Assembly: GCA_022839625.1 (NCBI GenBank)
Contig: JALHJL010000028.1
Location: forward strand, 1 to 64,000
Source: Phycisphaerales bacterium
GTDB taxonomy: Bacteria; Planctomycetota; Phycisphaerae; UBA1845; Fen-1342
Direction of reading: 5' to 3'
DNA: 64,000 bases
In this document: piece after piece, positions 1-8,610 of the stretch
Layout of the letters: each line of letters begins with the position of its first letter
Numbering within the stretch: position 1 is the stretch's first letter
Position numbers and translations under genes: made by a program
Notes under the pieces: model-generated
Told to the model about the DNA's origin: nothing
The model's input: only the letters and a program-made list of their open reading frames with translations
Database searches by the model: none

Positions 1-574
1 CCGCGCCCGGCCTGGCAAGCCGAGCAGGTCAGGTCCGCTGACCCGACGAGTCCGATCGTGCAGGGCATGGGGAGGAGGCCCGGTGGGTGCGAGAAGGGAC
101 TCTCGCAGCAGGACACGAAGGGATTCTCACACCAGGACGCGCCCGGTGGGTGCGAGAAGGGATTCTCGCACCAGCACACGAAGGGATTCTCGCGCCAGCA
201 CACGAAGGGATTCTCACACCAGGACGCGCCCGGTGGGTGCGAGAAGGGATTCTCGCACCAGCACACGAAGGGATTCCCGCACCAGGGCGCGCCCGGTGGG
301 TGCGAGAAGGGATTCTCGCACCAGCGGAGGGGGGGGGAAAAGGGATTCTCGCACCAGGACACGAAGGGATTCTCGCGCCAGCATGCTGACCAGACCTGCG
401 GAACTACGGACGTCCGGCGTAGTGCGGTGCCACGCCGGGCGAACACCGGTAATCACGCGGTTGTTTCCATTCTTCACACATTTCCCCTTGACCCCGGCCC
501 TCCTCCGTGCCATATTGTCATACAGCGGGCGGGCCATATCTGTACACCCGCCGGCGAGTAGGAGGAGCAGGCCG
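1..574. repeat. Tandem palindromic repeat array
   Basis: No convincing gene lies here. From about 85 to 385 there are ten copies of a core AAGGGATTCTC (a few with single changes). Copies are spaced about 23-25 or 38-40 bases apart and joined by two linker types, one containing CACACGAAGG and one containing GCGCCCGGTGGG. The best copies (157-172, 243-258, 306-321) form near-perfect hairpins with arms GTGCGAGAA and TTCTCGCAC around GGGA. The same hairpin recurs at 48955-48978 and 49049-49069 beside an IS110 remnant. All frames read through the array as repetitive Arg/Gly/His-rich peptide, which is a by-product of the repeat. Bases 386-574 hold a weak promoter-like TTGACC at 488 and a good Shine-Dalgarno at 560-566 for the next reading frame. 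Confidence 0.8.
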
Positions 575-781
575 ATGAGCCGGATGGCGGGGCGCGTTCT
601 GAGCTTCGCGTTGGCAGGCGTGCTCGGGAGTCTGGCAAGCGCGGACCAGTTCTGCATCAGTACTGCGCCGAACGTGTACCCCGAGGATAGCGGCTGGGAG
701 CGCTGGACGAACGGCGGCGGGATAATGCAATGGTCGCGGGGGGCCGGTCACGTGGCTCAGGGAGGACAGGAGGAAGCTGGG
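575..781 (+). pseudogene. Truncated secreted-protein copy (signal peptide plus about 30 residues)
   Basis: The ATG at 575 follows TAGGAGGAGCAGG, a strong ribosome binding site. It encodes a signal peptide (MSRMAGRVLSFALAGVLG..., cleavage near ASA-D) and then 'PEDSGWERWTNGGG'. That short mature part matches the start of the next protein, 'PEECGWSRIVQGGG', so this looks like the 5' end of a duplicated PEP-CTERM gene whose body was lost. There is no stop before the next gene: the frame runs in phase into the ATG at 782. Whether it is translated as an N-terminal extension of the next protein is unknown. I infer a deletion within a tandem duplication. Confidence 0.55.
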
Positions 782-2092
782 ATGTGGCGAATGATCTGTC
801 TGACGGCGGCGCTAGTCGTCGGTGCGTCGTCGGCCTGCGCCGAGCAATGGTGGTACGCGTACGAGGCCGATCCCGACGAGGGTTTCCCGGAAGAGTGCGG
901 CTGGTCGCGGATCGTGCAGGGCGGCGGGGCCGACCGCTACTTCGAGGATGGGGCCTTGGTCATCGACGGCTCCGCCAACAGCAACATTTGCGACTCGTAC
1001 TACCAGTTCATGCCGTCGCTGCCGGACCTCGACCACCCATTCCGGATGGAGTGGAGGCTCCTGGTTTCCGAGGTCATCGGTCTCCGGGACCCGGGCGTGG
1101 CGGTTTCCTTCGCACCCTTTGGCTATGTGATCCTAGGCTATGGCGCGGACAGCATCTACAGTACGTTGGAGGGGCAGTACGTCGGCGGGTTTGCGCCGGG
1201 CGTTTTCCACGAATACACGCTGACGTCAACCGACATGCTGACCTACTGCCTGTATGTCGACGGAGTACTGGTTCACGTCGGAGCAGTGGTAGGTCCGAGC
1301 ACGTCCTCGTGGGGTCAATGGGGCGACTTGGCGACGGGCGACGCGAGCCTTTCGCTTTGGGATTATGCACGATTCGGGGTAGTACCCGAACCGCCCGCGG
1401 TCCTGCTCTTTGGGCTGGCAGGACTGGGGACCACAATCCACAGGGCCCGACATCCGAGGAGGATTCGCAATGAGCAACCGTGGGTGCTTGGTGGCGGGCG
1501 CGGTGATCATGTCTTGTTGCACCGCGAGCTACGCCACGGTCGTATTGGAGGAACACGGGCCGTACAACCTCGGCTTCGACTACCGCGTCGAGTGGACCCC
1601 GGCTGGGCCGGCCATCACGATACTCGCCCCATCATTGCCCGGCGAGCCGTACTGGTTCGAATGCTACGACGACGAGTCGCCGTGGCCCTACCGGCCCGCG
1701 ACCATCGCCGCCATCACGGCGGCGCCGGGCATCGGCACGGTCGAATTGCAGGTCCGCGGGGACCTGGACGAGGGGCGTTTCTACGGTGCGTACGACGTGA
1801 ACGTGCTCCAGTTCCGCGAGGAGCAAGGCGTCTACGCGACCGTGAAGACGCTCCGCATCGGCGGGCAGCTCGGCTCTTCGATGACATCAACCCATTCATC
1901 GCACGCGTGACGGAGGGCTGCTGCTGGGAGCAGTGCGGCGACTGCCCCGGCGACGGCGGCCGCGGGGCGCTGCCCGACGCCCCCGAGTTGTACGACGACC
2001 TGGTCGCGATCATCGAAGAGAATATCGACCTTCAGCCGGACGAGGAGAGCCGGGCATACTGGGAGGCCGTGTACGACGCGCTGGCGGAATAG
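782..2092 (+). CDS. PEP-CTERM secreted protein, stop codon lost
   Basis: The start at 782 follows GGAGGACAGGAGGAAGCTGG. Residues 1-21 are a signal peptide (MWRMICLTAALVVGASSACA). The mature domain of about 200 residues is rich in Trp, Tyr, Gly and Asp and looks like a beta-sandwich of the kind seen in PEP-CTERM cargo. It ends with a textbook sorting tail at 1380-1460: VPEPPAVLLFGLAGLG, then a basic cluster RARHPRR. Such proteins normally stop just after the basic cluster (about 1475). Here no in-frame stop occurs until 2092, and the intervening frame is the shadow of the gene at 1470. The biologically meaningful part is therefore 782 to about 1475. The family role is a surface or matrix protein handled by an exosortase, which is not in this window. 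Loss of the stop may be mutation or assembly error. Confidence 0.55.
   Translation: MWRMICLTAALVVGASSACAEQWWYAYEADPDEGFPEECGWSRIVQGGGADRYFEDGALVIDGSANSNICDSYYQFMPSLPDLDHPFRMEWRLLVSEVIGLRDPGVAVSFAPFGYVILGYGADSIYSTLEGQYVGGFAPGVFHEYTLTSTDMLTYCLYVDGVLVHVGAVVGPSTSSWGQWGDLATGDASLSLWDYARFGVVPEPPAVLLFGLAGLGTTIHRARHPRRIRNEQPWVLGGGRGDHVLLHRELRHGRIGGTRAVQPRLRLPRRVDPGWAGHHDTRPIIARRAVLVRMLRRRVAVALPARDHRRHHGGAGHRHGRIAGPRGPGRGAFLRCVRRERAPVPRGARRLRDREDAPHRRAARLFDDINPFIARVTEGCCWEQCGDCPGDGGRGALPDAPELYDDLVAIIEENIDLQPDEESRAYWEAVYDALAE
1470..1910 (+). CDS. Small secreted protein, probably frameshifted at the C-terminus
   Basis: The ATG at 1470 is preceded by GAGGAGGATTCGCA. A short signal peptide (about residues 1-24, ending SYA-T) leads into roughly 110 residues with a beta-rich, acidic composition and no family I recognise. 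After 'VKTLRIGGQL' (about 1868) this frame turns into Ser/Thr/His-rich sequence and stops at 1910. In the +2 frame at the same point dockerin-like sequence begins (LFDDINPFIARVTEGC). In planctomycetes such secreted proteins often end in a dockerin-like region, so I infer that a small indel near 1865-1870 cut this gene from its own tail. Confidence 0.5.
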   Translation: MSNRGCLVAGAVIMSCCTASYATVVLEEHGPYNLGFDYRVEWTPAGPAITILAPSLPGEPYWFECYDDESPWPYRPATIAAITAAPGIGTVELQVRGDLDEGRFYGAYDVNVLQFREEQGVYATVKTLRIGGQLGSSMTSTHSSHA

Positions 2093-2203
2093 CGGCAGGA
2101 AGCCACGGACTGATGTTGCCACCAACTGGCTGACATCAGCGGCGACGGCGAGGTGAACTTCAGCGACATCAACGCGTTCGTAGCACTCCTGGCGCAGGAG
2201 TAA
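1867..2203 (+). pseudogene. Dockerin-like remnant
   Basis: In one reading frame this stretch encodes LFDDINPFIARVTEGC, then CGDCPGDGG, an acidic helical region ending at a TAG (2090-2092), a second stop at 2111-2113, and then ADISGDGEVNFSDINAF followed by VALLAQE and a TAA at 2201-2203. The duplicated D-x-N/S-x-D-G pattern with the NFSDIN motif is the calcium-binding half-repeat of type I dockerin-like domains common in Planctomycetota secreted proteins. Two in-frame stops and the absence of an attached catalytic or adhesive domain mark it as decayed. It probably belonged to the gene starting at 1470. Confidence 0.5.
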
Positions 2204-2238
2204 CGGCGCTCAAACAACCCGGCCGTAAGGCATTGTGG

Positions 2239-2277
2239 CACCCGCGTCCCGCCCGCGGTTGGCGCGCGACGCGGGTG
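2239..2277. terminator. GC-rich hairpin between convergent genes
   Basis: A perfect 10-bp stem, CACCCGCGTC (2239-2248) with GACGCGGGTG (2268-2277), sits between the dockerin remnant (+) and the trehalose gene (-). There is no T-tract, so if it terminates it does so weakly or with Rho. Confidence 0.4.
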
Positions 2278-2350
2278 TCGCTGGTTGTGGGACACGCTCC
2301 GAGCCATGAGGCTGGGCAGTTCGGTGGGTCCGTCGCAATAGGCGCGGTCG

Positions 2351-4909
2351 TTACGTGCCGCGTACTGCGGGACCGGCGAGCGCTTCCCCGTCGAGTGCCA
2401 GCGCGGCGTTAATCAGGCCGAGATGGGAATAGGCCTGCGGGAAGTTGCCGAGGGCGCGCTGCTCATGCGGGTCGAACTGCTCCGACAGCAGTCCCAGCGG
2501 ACCGGCGAGGCGCACGTACTGGTCGAACTGCTCGTGTGCCGCGTCTCTTCGACCGGCGTGTGCGAGTGCTTCGACCAGCCACGTCGTGCAGAGATGGAAA
2601 GCCCCCTCCATGCCCGGCAGGCCGTCGTCGTAACGGTACCGGTACACGGCCGGTCCCGCGCACAATTCGCGTTCCACGTGCGCGATGGTACCCACGAACC
2701 GCGGGTCGTCCGGCCGCAACAGCCCGCTCAGCCCGACCGTGAGCGTGGCGGCGTCGGCCTCGTGGTCGGTGTACGTGGCGGTGAAGGCGTTGCTTTCCGG
2801 TTTCCAGCCCTGCGCGAGGACGTCCGCCCGGATCGATTCCGCCAGCGCCGCCCACTGCGGTCGCGGCCGGCCCACGTAGCGCGAGACGCGCAACGCGCGA
2901 TCGACGGTCTGCCAGCACATCACCTTCGAGTGCACGTGATGCTGGCGCTGCCGCCGGACTTCCCAGATACCGTGGTCGGGCTCCCGCCAGCGACGCTCGA
3001 CCGCGCTGACCATGCCATCGAGCAACCGCCAGTGCTCGGTGGACAGGGGCGCCCCCAGCTCGGCCAGCACTCCGACCAGGTCCGCGATGGGGCCGAACAC
3101 GTCCAACTGGATCTGCTGGGCCGCGGCGTTGCCGACCCGCACGGGCCGGCTGCCGCGGTAGCCCGCGAGTTCCGCGAGCTCGCCCTCGGACCCAAGGTGC
3201 GTACCGGCCACGGTGTAGACCGGACACAACAGCGCCCCCGGCTCGCAACGGTCCAGAATCCCCAGCACCCAGTCGAGAAACTTCAGCGCCGGCCCGGTCG
3301 TCCCCAGTCGGGCCAGCGCGGCGACGGACATCGCGGCGTCGCGCGGCCAACAGAAGCGATAGTCCCAGTTCCGCACGCCGCCGGCGTGCTCGGGCAGGCT
3401 GGTAGTGGCCGCGGCGGCGACGGCGCCTGTGGGGCCGTAGCACAGGGCCTTGAGCACCAGGGCGCTGCGGCGCACGAGGTCGGGCGCGATTCGCGGCACG
3501 TTCAGCGTCGCCGCCCACCCGCTCCAGAAACGCTCGGTCCGGTCCCGCCGCGCCGGCTCAGGCACGCGGTCGGGATCGACGTTGGCGGTGCCATAGCGCA
3601 GCTCCAGGACAGCGGGCTTTCCGGCCAGGTCCAATTCCGCGACGGCCGTGTGATGGCGGCCCTCCTCGATGAGTTGCCAGCGGATTCCGGGAGCGCGCAG
3701 GACCAGCGGATCGACCGAGCCCTCGACCTCCAGGCTCTCGGGCCCCAGGCGCAGCCGCGTTTCCATGCGGCCGAAGTCCAACCGCGGTGCGAACGTGATG
3801 CGCACGCGGCCGTGGCCTTCCACGACGCGGATCAAATCGGTCCGGCCCGCCCGCTGGTACGCGCGGCCCCCTCCGCAGTCGAGGTAGTCGATGACGCGAA
3901 GCCCCGGCCAGCGCGTTTCCAGGACGAAACTGTCGCCCACGTAGGCCTGTCGCAGAGGCGCGCCGTCGGCCACCGGCCGTACCTCGAAGAAGCCGGCCGC
4001 CGGCCCGCCCAGCAGTTCCGCGAAGACCGCCGAGGAGTCGATCCGCGGCAGGCACAGCCACACGACGCGCCCGGCGGGCGTCACGAGCGCCGCCGTGCGC
4101 TGGTCCGACAGCAGCGCGTGGTGCTCGATGGGAGTTGCGTGGGAGCCGGCGAGCCACTCGGCGCGGCGCTCGGCGATGCGCGCCAGAATACGGGCCACGG
4201 CGATGGTGTCGGTCGCGCGGAAGAGGGCCTGGCTGTCGCCCGGCCCCACCTTCACGGCCACGTCCGGCCCCAGCAACGTCGCGAAGGCGTCCTCGTCCGT
4301 GACATCGTCGCCGACGAACAGGACCGCCGACGCGCCCAAGCGTTGCCGCACGCGCCGCAGTGCGAGCCCCTTGTTCGTCTCGACGACGCTCAGCTCGATG
4401 ACCTTCTTGCCATGACGAACATGGACCCCCGGCCATTGCGCCAGGCTGTTGACGACGCTCTCGACCGCCTGGCGGGCGAGCTCCTCATCGACGTTTCGAT
4501 AATGGAAGGCGAAGGACGCGGGCTTCTCCTCCACGACCGAACCGGGCGTGCGTGCCGCGAGCTCCTGCAGCGCCGCCCGCAGCCGATCCAGCAGATCGTG
4601 TGCCTCGGGCGGCAAGGGGGCGGCGAAGCCCATCTCGAACTCGCTGCCGTGGCTCCCGACGAGGTGGATGTCCTCGACCTCGGTGGTCTTGTCGGCGAGG
4701 TCCGCGAGCGCGCGGCCCGAGATGATCGCGACGTGCGTCTGCGGCATCTGCGCCAGGGCCTTGAGCGCAACCAGCGATTCGCGGTCCGCCTCGGCGATGG
4801 CCGGGTTGGACACCAGCGGCGCGATGGTGCCGTCGAAGTCGCTGGCCACGAGCAACACCGGCGCGCGGGCCAACTCATCGAGCCGGGCGGTCAGCTCGTC
4901 CACGCCCAT
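2351..4909 (-). CDS. Trehalose-6-phosphate phosphatase / GH15 glycosidase fusion
   Basis: An 852-residue protein with two enzymes in one chain. Residues 1-250 are a HAD-family trehalose-6-P phosphatase (OtsB): nucleophile motif DFDGT at D24/D26, a central Lys region (KKVIEL) and the metal-binding VGDDVTDEDAF. From about 270 to the end is a glycoside hydrolase family 15 domain: NWDYRFCWPRDA, a Glu-rich loop GSEGELAELAGYRGS, PVRVGNAAAQQIQLDVFG and GMEGAFHLCTTWLVEAL. GH15 includes glucoamylases and bacterial trehalases, so the second half may hydrolyse trehalose or maltodextrin; the sequence alone does not decide. The start at 4909 was chosen because the protein then begins with a normal OtsB N-terminus; it overlaps the end of otsA by 19 bases, indicating translational coupling. 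Confidence 0.9.
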   Translation of the reverse strand: MGVDELTARLDELARAPVLLVASDFDGTIAPLVSNPAIAEADRESLVALKALAQMPQTHVAIISGRALADLADKTTEVEDIHLVGSHGSEFEMGFAAPLPPEAHDLLDRLRAALQELAARTPGSVVEEKPASFAFHYRNVDEELARQAVESVVNSLAQWPGVHVRHGKKVIELSVVETNKGLALRRVRQRLGASAVLFVGDDVTDEDAFATLLGPDVAVKVGPGDSQALFRATDTIAVARILARIAERRAEWLAGSHATPIEHHALLSDQRTAALVTPAGRVVWLCLPRIDSSAVFAELLGGPAAGFFEVRPVADGAPLRQAYVGDSFVLETRWPGLRVIDYLDCGGGRAYQRAGRTDLIRVVEGHGRVRITFAPRLDFGRMETRLRLGPESLEVEGSVDPLVLRAPGIRWQLIEEGRHHTAVAELDLAGKPAVLELRYGTANVDPDRVPEPARRDRTERFWSGWAATLNVPRIAPDLVRRSALVLKALCYGPTGAVAAAATTSLPEHAGGVRNWDYRFCWPRDAAMSVAALARLGTTGPALKFLDWVLGILDRCEPGALLCPVYTVAGTHLGSEGELAELAGYRGSRPVRVGNAAAQQIQLDVFGPIADLVGVLAELGAPLSTEHWRLLDGMVSAVERRWREPDHGIWEVRRQRQHHVHSKVMCWQTVDRALRVSRYVGRPRPQWAALAESIRADVLAQGWKPESNAFTATYTDHEADAATLTVGLSGLLRPDDPRFVGTIAHVERELCAGPAVYRYRYDDGLPGMEGAFHLCTTWLVEALAHAGRRDAAHEQFDQYVRLAGPLGLLSEQFDPHEQRALGNFPQAYSHLGLINAALALDGEALAGPAVRGT

Positions 4910-6411
4910 GTTGCCCTCACGTCGCTGGCCGGTGGCAGCGGCACCTGCATCTCGGGAACCTCGGCGGCCGGCTGCTCGGCCTCCTTCACGATGTCCGTGT
5001 CGATCCCGCTGGCGCGCAGGAACTGCTCCGTCCACCAGTACACGTCCTGTCGCTCGACCGCGCGGCGCATCCGGCGCATCGCGGGCCGGCGGGCGTGATG
5101 CCGCTTCGACACCGCCGCCCGGATCGCCTCTGCTACGTGGTCGCTATCGTACGGATTGACCAGCAGCGCATCGCGCCCCAACTGAACGGCCGCCCCGGCG
5201 AACTCACTCAGGATCAGCACGCCGTTGCCGTCGATCTGACAGGCGCAGTATTCCTTGGCCACCAGGTTCATGCCGTCCTTGAGCGGCGTGATCAGCGCCA
5301 CGTCCGCCACGCGGTAGAAGGCCAGCAGCTCCTCGCGCTCGAGGCTGCGAAAGACGTGATGAATAGGGACCCAGCCGGGCTGCGTGAACTCGCCGTTGAC
5401 CTGTGAGACCAGCCGTTCGATCTCCGCCTTCAGCTCCTGGTACTCCGGGACGGCCTCGCGGCTCGGGATCACCACCTGCAACAGGGTCACGTTGCGGTGC
5501 AACTCGGGGTACCGCTCCAGCGCCAAACGAAAGGCCTTCAGCCGGTACGGAATGCCCTTCGTGTAATCCAGGCGGTCCAGCCCCAGGATGATCTGCGTGT
5601 TCGGCATCTCCTCGCGCAGCTCGTGCACCCGCTGGCTGACCCGCTCGCTGGCCGCCGCACCCCCGAACTCGGCGTAGTCAATGCCGATGGGGAAGGCCCC
5701 AACCAGGGCGCTGCGGCCTTCGTGCCGCAACGTGTGCAGCCCGCCTCGGCCGCGCTGCAGGCGGACCTTTGGCTTCAGCCGGCGCACGCAGTCCGCGAAG
5801 TTGTCGCGGTCGCGCGGCGTCTGGAAACCGATCAGGTCATACGTGAAAAGACTCTCCAGGACGTCGGCCCGCCAGGGTAGCTTGCAAAAGATGTCGGGCG
5901 GCGGGAACGGAGTGTGCAGGAAGAACGCGATGCGGCTGGTGCATCCCCGCTGCCGCAACTGGTACCCGAGGCCCATCAAGTGATAGTCCTGCGCCCAGAT
6001 GAAGTCGGCCGGGCCGGCGCGACGTACCACGGCGTCGGCGAACCGCTCCTGCACCGCGCCGTAGACCCGCCAGTAATTCGGGTCGAAGTTGCACAGGGAT
6101 TGGAGATCATGAAACAGGGGCCAGATGATTTCGTTGGAGAACCCGTGGTAGAAGCCGTGGTGCTCCTCGGCCGTGAGCCAGACGGGCTCGAGGTCATAGG
6201 CCGCATCGCGGCCGAACGTTGCGAGCGGGCGCGCGACTTCCGTCACGTCCGCATCGACGATGCCCGGCCACCCGATCCACGTGCCCCCGCGGCGACGCAG
6301 CGCTGCGCTCAAGGCAGTGACCAGCCCGCCGGAGCCGGGTTGCAGGCACCACTCCTCCCCGCGGCGCTCGACCACGACCGGCAACCGGTTGGAAACGACG
6401 AGGATTCGCAT
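4891..6411 (-). CDS. otsA: Trehalose-6-phosphate synthase
   Basis: A GT20 enzyme of 506 residues that transfers glucose from UDP-glucose to glucose-6-phosphate in the cytosol. Hallmarks are the N-terminal VVSNRLPVVVERRG, WAQDYHLMGL (acceptor/donor site), IGFQTPRDRDNF, DRLDYTKGIPYRL, and TPLKDGMNLVAKEYCA near the C-terminus. The length is typical. The start at 6411 has a good ribosome binding site (GGAGGTGC just upstream). It is first in a two-gene unit with the phosphatase/GH15 fusion, whose start lies inside this gene's last codons. The mscS gene ends 14 bases upstream, so all three may share a transcript. Confidence 0.95.
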   Translation of the reverse strand: MRILVVSNRLPVVVERRGEEWCLQPGSGGLVTALSAALRRRGGTWIGWPGIVDADVTEVARPLATFGRDAAYDLEPVWLTAEEHHGFYHGFSNEIIWPLFHDLQSLCNFDPNYWRVYGAVQERFADAVVRRAGPADFIWAQDYHLMGLGYQLRQRGCTSRIAFFLHTPFPPPDIFCKLPWRADVLESLFTYDLIGFQTPRDRDNFADCVRRLKPKVRLQRGRGGLHTLRHEGRSALVGAFPIGIDYAEFGGAAASERVSQRVHELREEMPNTQIILGLDRLDYTKGIPYRLKAFRLALERYPELHRNVTLLQVVIPSREAVPEYQELKAEIERLVSQVNGEFTQPGWVPIHHVFRSLEREELLAFYRVADVALITPLKDGMNLVAKEYCACQIDGNGVLILSEFAGAAVQLGRDALLVNPYDSDHVAEAIRAAVSKRHHARRPAMRRMRRAVERQDVYWWTEQFLRASGIDTDIVKEAEQPAAEVPEMQVPLPPASDVRATWAWTS

Positions 6412-6425
6412 GCGAGCACCTCCGG

Positions 6426-8483
6426 TCAGTCAGCCTGCGGTTCACCGATGTCCGGCCGCGTATCGCCCACGTGACGATGGTAGACCGTACGGTGCGGAAA
6501 CGGAATCTCAATGCCCAGCTCATCGAACCGCTTCTTGATTCTACACAGCAGCTCGCGGCGGACCGTCCATTGCTTGAGCGGCCGCGTCTTCAGGAAGAAC
6601 CGGATCGCCACGCCCGAGTCGCCGAGATTATCGACCCCCAGCATTTCCGGCATGTCGAGGATCAGGCCGCGGTACGCCGGGTCGCGGCGCAACTCCTTGG
6701 CCAGCTCCAGTAGAATCTCCATCACGTGGTCGACGTCCTCTTTGTACGCCACCACGACATCAAACAGCGCCCGGGACCAGCCGTGCGTCATGTTGCTGAC
6801 GCGCGTGATTTCGCCGTTGGGCACGAAGTGCACCGTGCCGTCCAGGCTGCGCAGCATCGTGACTCGCAGCGTGATCCGCTCGACCTGGCCGCTGACATCG
6901 CCGATCCGGACCACGTCGTTCACGGCGTACTGGCTCTCCAGCAGGATCATGAAGCCATAGAAGTAATCGCGGATCAGGTTCTGCGCGCCGAAGGCAACCG
7001 CCAGCCCGATCACGGCCGCCCCGCCCATCAGCGGGACGATGTTCACCCCCAGTTCCGTGAGCAGCATCAGACTACCGCCCCCGATGACAGCAACCGTCGC
7101 CGCACTATGGAACACGCTGACCAGCGTCTTGGCCCGGTTCTCACGCTCCTCCGGGCCGCCGCGGTCCGAACGCCCCACCAGCAGCTTGACGATGTGCCGC
7201 TCGCCCCGCCGCGCCACCCAGAGCAGGACGATCATCCCGGCGATGATGCCGATGACGCGCGGACCGCGCTCCAGTGCCCACCGCAACAGATTGTGGGGCG
7301 CCAGCGGGCTCTCGAGCCGCTCGACCCGCTTGCGGGCCTGCTCGGCGGCGCCGCGCTTCGCCTCCGCCTGCTGAAGCGTCGCGATCTGCTCCGCCTGAAG
7401 CTGCCGCAACTCCGCTTCCAGGTCGGCGACACGGTCGATCTTCTCCTCCACCTCCGCCTGGGCGACACGGTAGCGCTCGCGCGCCTCGGCGATCTGGACC
7501 CACAGCTCGCGCAGCTCCGATTGCGGCGCCCCTTCACTCCAGCGCTGCTGGGCCTGGTCGCTGAGCGTCCGCACGGTGGCGTGCGCGTTTTCCGCCTTCT
7601 TGCGCGCCGTCTCCAGGAGCTTGCGCTCCAATTCAGTACTTCTGGTAAGCGCCGCGATGCGGGCCGTCACCGATCGAGCCTGCTGCTCGGCCTCGTCCGC
7701 CTGGGCCGCTTTGTCCTCCGCCTCCTCCTGGGCCTTGACCAGCACCTTGCTCGGCGGTGCGGCGACCGGCGGCCGCGCCGGCGCCGGCTCGGACGGCGGG
7801 GCCTGTCCGGCGGTCTCCGGCGGCGCCGGGGTCGACGCTACAGGCGCCTGGTCTGGAGCAGCCGGCGGTTGGGCGACGGGTTCCGTCCTGGGCGTCGTCG
7901 CACTGGGCTCGCTCCGTACCTCGGAAGGACCGGCGGGCTGGGTCGCGGCCGCCGGTGGAGCGAGCAACTTGCCGAGTGCGTCGCGGTCCTGCTGGAGCTT
8001 CTCTTCCAGCGCGGTGATCTGCTCCTGAAGCGTCTTTCGCTCCTGGATTGCGAGGTCAAACCGTTCCTTGGCCAACTGGCGTCGTTTGCCGAGTGCCTCC
8101 GCGTCGGCTCGCAGCGCGTCGGCCTCGCTCGTCCGCCCCGCCGCAACCAGCCTGTCCAGCTCCTTCGTCCGGGCCTCGAGGTCCGCGTCAAGCCGCTTGA
8201 AATCGGCCTCCGCCTTCGCGTACTCGCTCTCCGGGTCCAGGAGCCCGGACTTCAGGTCGGCGAGGCGCTTCTCGTTGTCCTCGATCCTGCGCGTAAGCCG
8301 GGCGATGCGCTCGGCGTCCGACTGCACCGCATTCGCTGCTGGAGGTCCGGACGAATCCGCCTGACCGGCCGGCCCCGCGTCGCGCGGCTTCGGTTCATTC
8401 GACGGCGGGCTTTGCCCGAACGCCGCGGCGGCCAGCCACGCAATGACTGCCGCACCGATGCAGGACAACCATGCCTTGTTCAT
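6426..8483 (-). CDS. MscS-family mechanosensitive channel with long coiled-coil periplasmic domain
   Basis: 685 residues. A signal peptide (MNKAWLSCIGAAVIAWLAAAAFG) is followed by two long Ala/Glu/Arg/Gln-rich coiled-coil stretches (about 55-180 and 255-400) joined by a Pro/Ala-rich linker of about 70 residues. TM helices follow from about 405 (VIGIIAGMIVLLWVA). The C-terminal third is the MscS core: pore-lining GGAAVIGLAVAFGAQNLIRD, then the beta domain (VNDVVRIGDVSGQVE..., FVPNGEI). The architecture resembles MscK/MscM-type channels with periplasmic helical extensions, though shorter. The role is release of osmolytes on hypo-osmotic shock. It ends just before otsA on the same strand. An upstream in-frame extension to 8603 lacks signal-peptide logic and was not used. 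Confidence 0.9.
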   Translation of the reverse strand: MNKAWLSCIGAAVIAWLAAAAFGQSPPSNEPKPRDAGPAGQADSSGPPAANAVQSDAERIARLTRRIEDNEKRLADLKSGLLDPESEYAKAEADFKRLDADLEARTKELDRLVAAGRTSEADALRADAEALGKRRQLAKERFDLAIQERKTLQEQITALEEKLQQDRDALGKLLAPPAAATQPAGPSEVRSEPSATTPRTEPVAQPPAAPDQAPVASTPAPPETAGQAPPSEPAPARPPVAAPPSKVLVKAQEEAEDKAAQADEAEQQARSVTARIAALTRSTELERKLLETARKKAENAHATVRTLSDQAQQRWSEGAPQSELRELWVQIAEARERYRVAQAEVEEKIDRVADLEAELRQLQAEQIATLQQAEAKRGAAEQARKRVERLESPLAPHNLLRWALERGPRVIGIIAGMIVLLWVARRGERHIVKLLVGRSDRGGPEERENRAKTLVSVFHSAATVAVIGGGSLMLLTELGVNIVPLMGGAAVIGLAVAFGAQNLIRDYFYGFMILLESQYAVNDVVRIGDVSGQVERITLRVTMLRSLDGTVHFVPNGEITRVSNMTHGWSRALFDVVVAYKEDVDHVMEILLELAKELRRDPAYRGLILDMPEMLGVDNLGDSGVAIRFFLKTRPLKQWTVRRELLCRIKKRFDELGIEIPFPHRTVYHRHVGDTRPDIGEPQAD

Positions 8484-8610
8484 CACATACACCTGCTTCG
8501 ATTCGGTACCGGACCACCGCCCCCACGGCCCATGAGCAACACACGCCGCACCGCGCAGTTCAGGAACTCGCGGCGGCGCCGGACGCCGTGTTGTCCCTCC
8601 CACCGCCGCA

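Noticed and set aside
85..385. Resemblance to a CRISPR array
   Set aside because: The repeats are palindromic and the intervals are themselves repeated, of two alternating lengths, not unique spacers; no cas genes are present.
83..2092. One continuous 669-codon protein across the repeat array and two secreted genes
   Set aside because: Its first 160 residues are translated repeat, it contains two internal signal peptides each with its own ribosome binding site, and its middle is the shadow of the gene at 1470.
2423..5098. Plus-strand 891-codon open frame opposite the trehalose fusion
   Set aside because: GC-rich shadow frame: low-complexity His/Arg/Gln-rich translation with no domain, opposite a gene with clear motifs.
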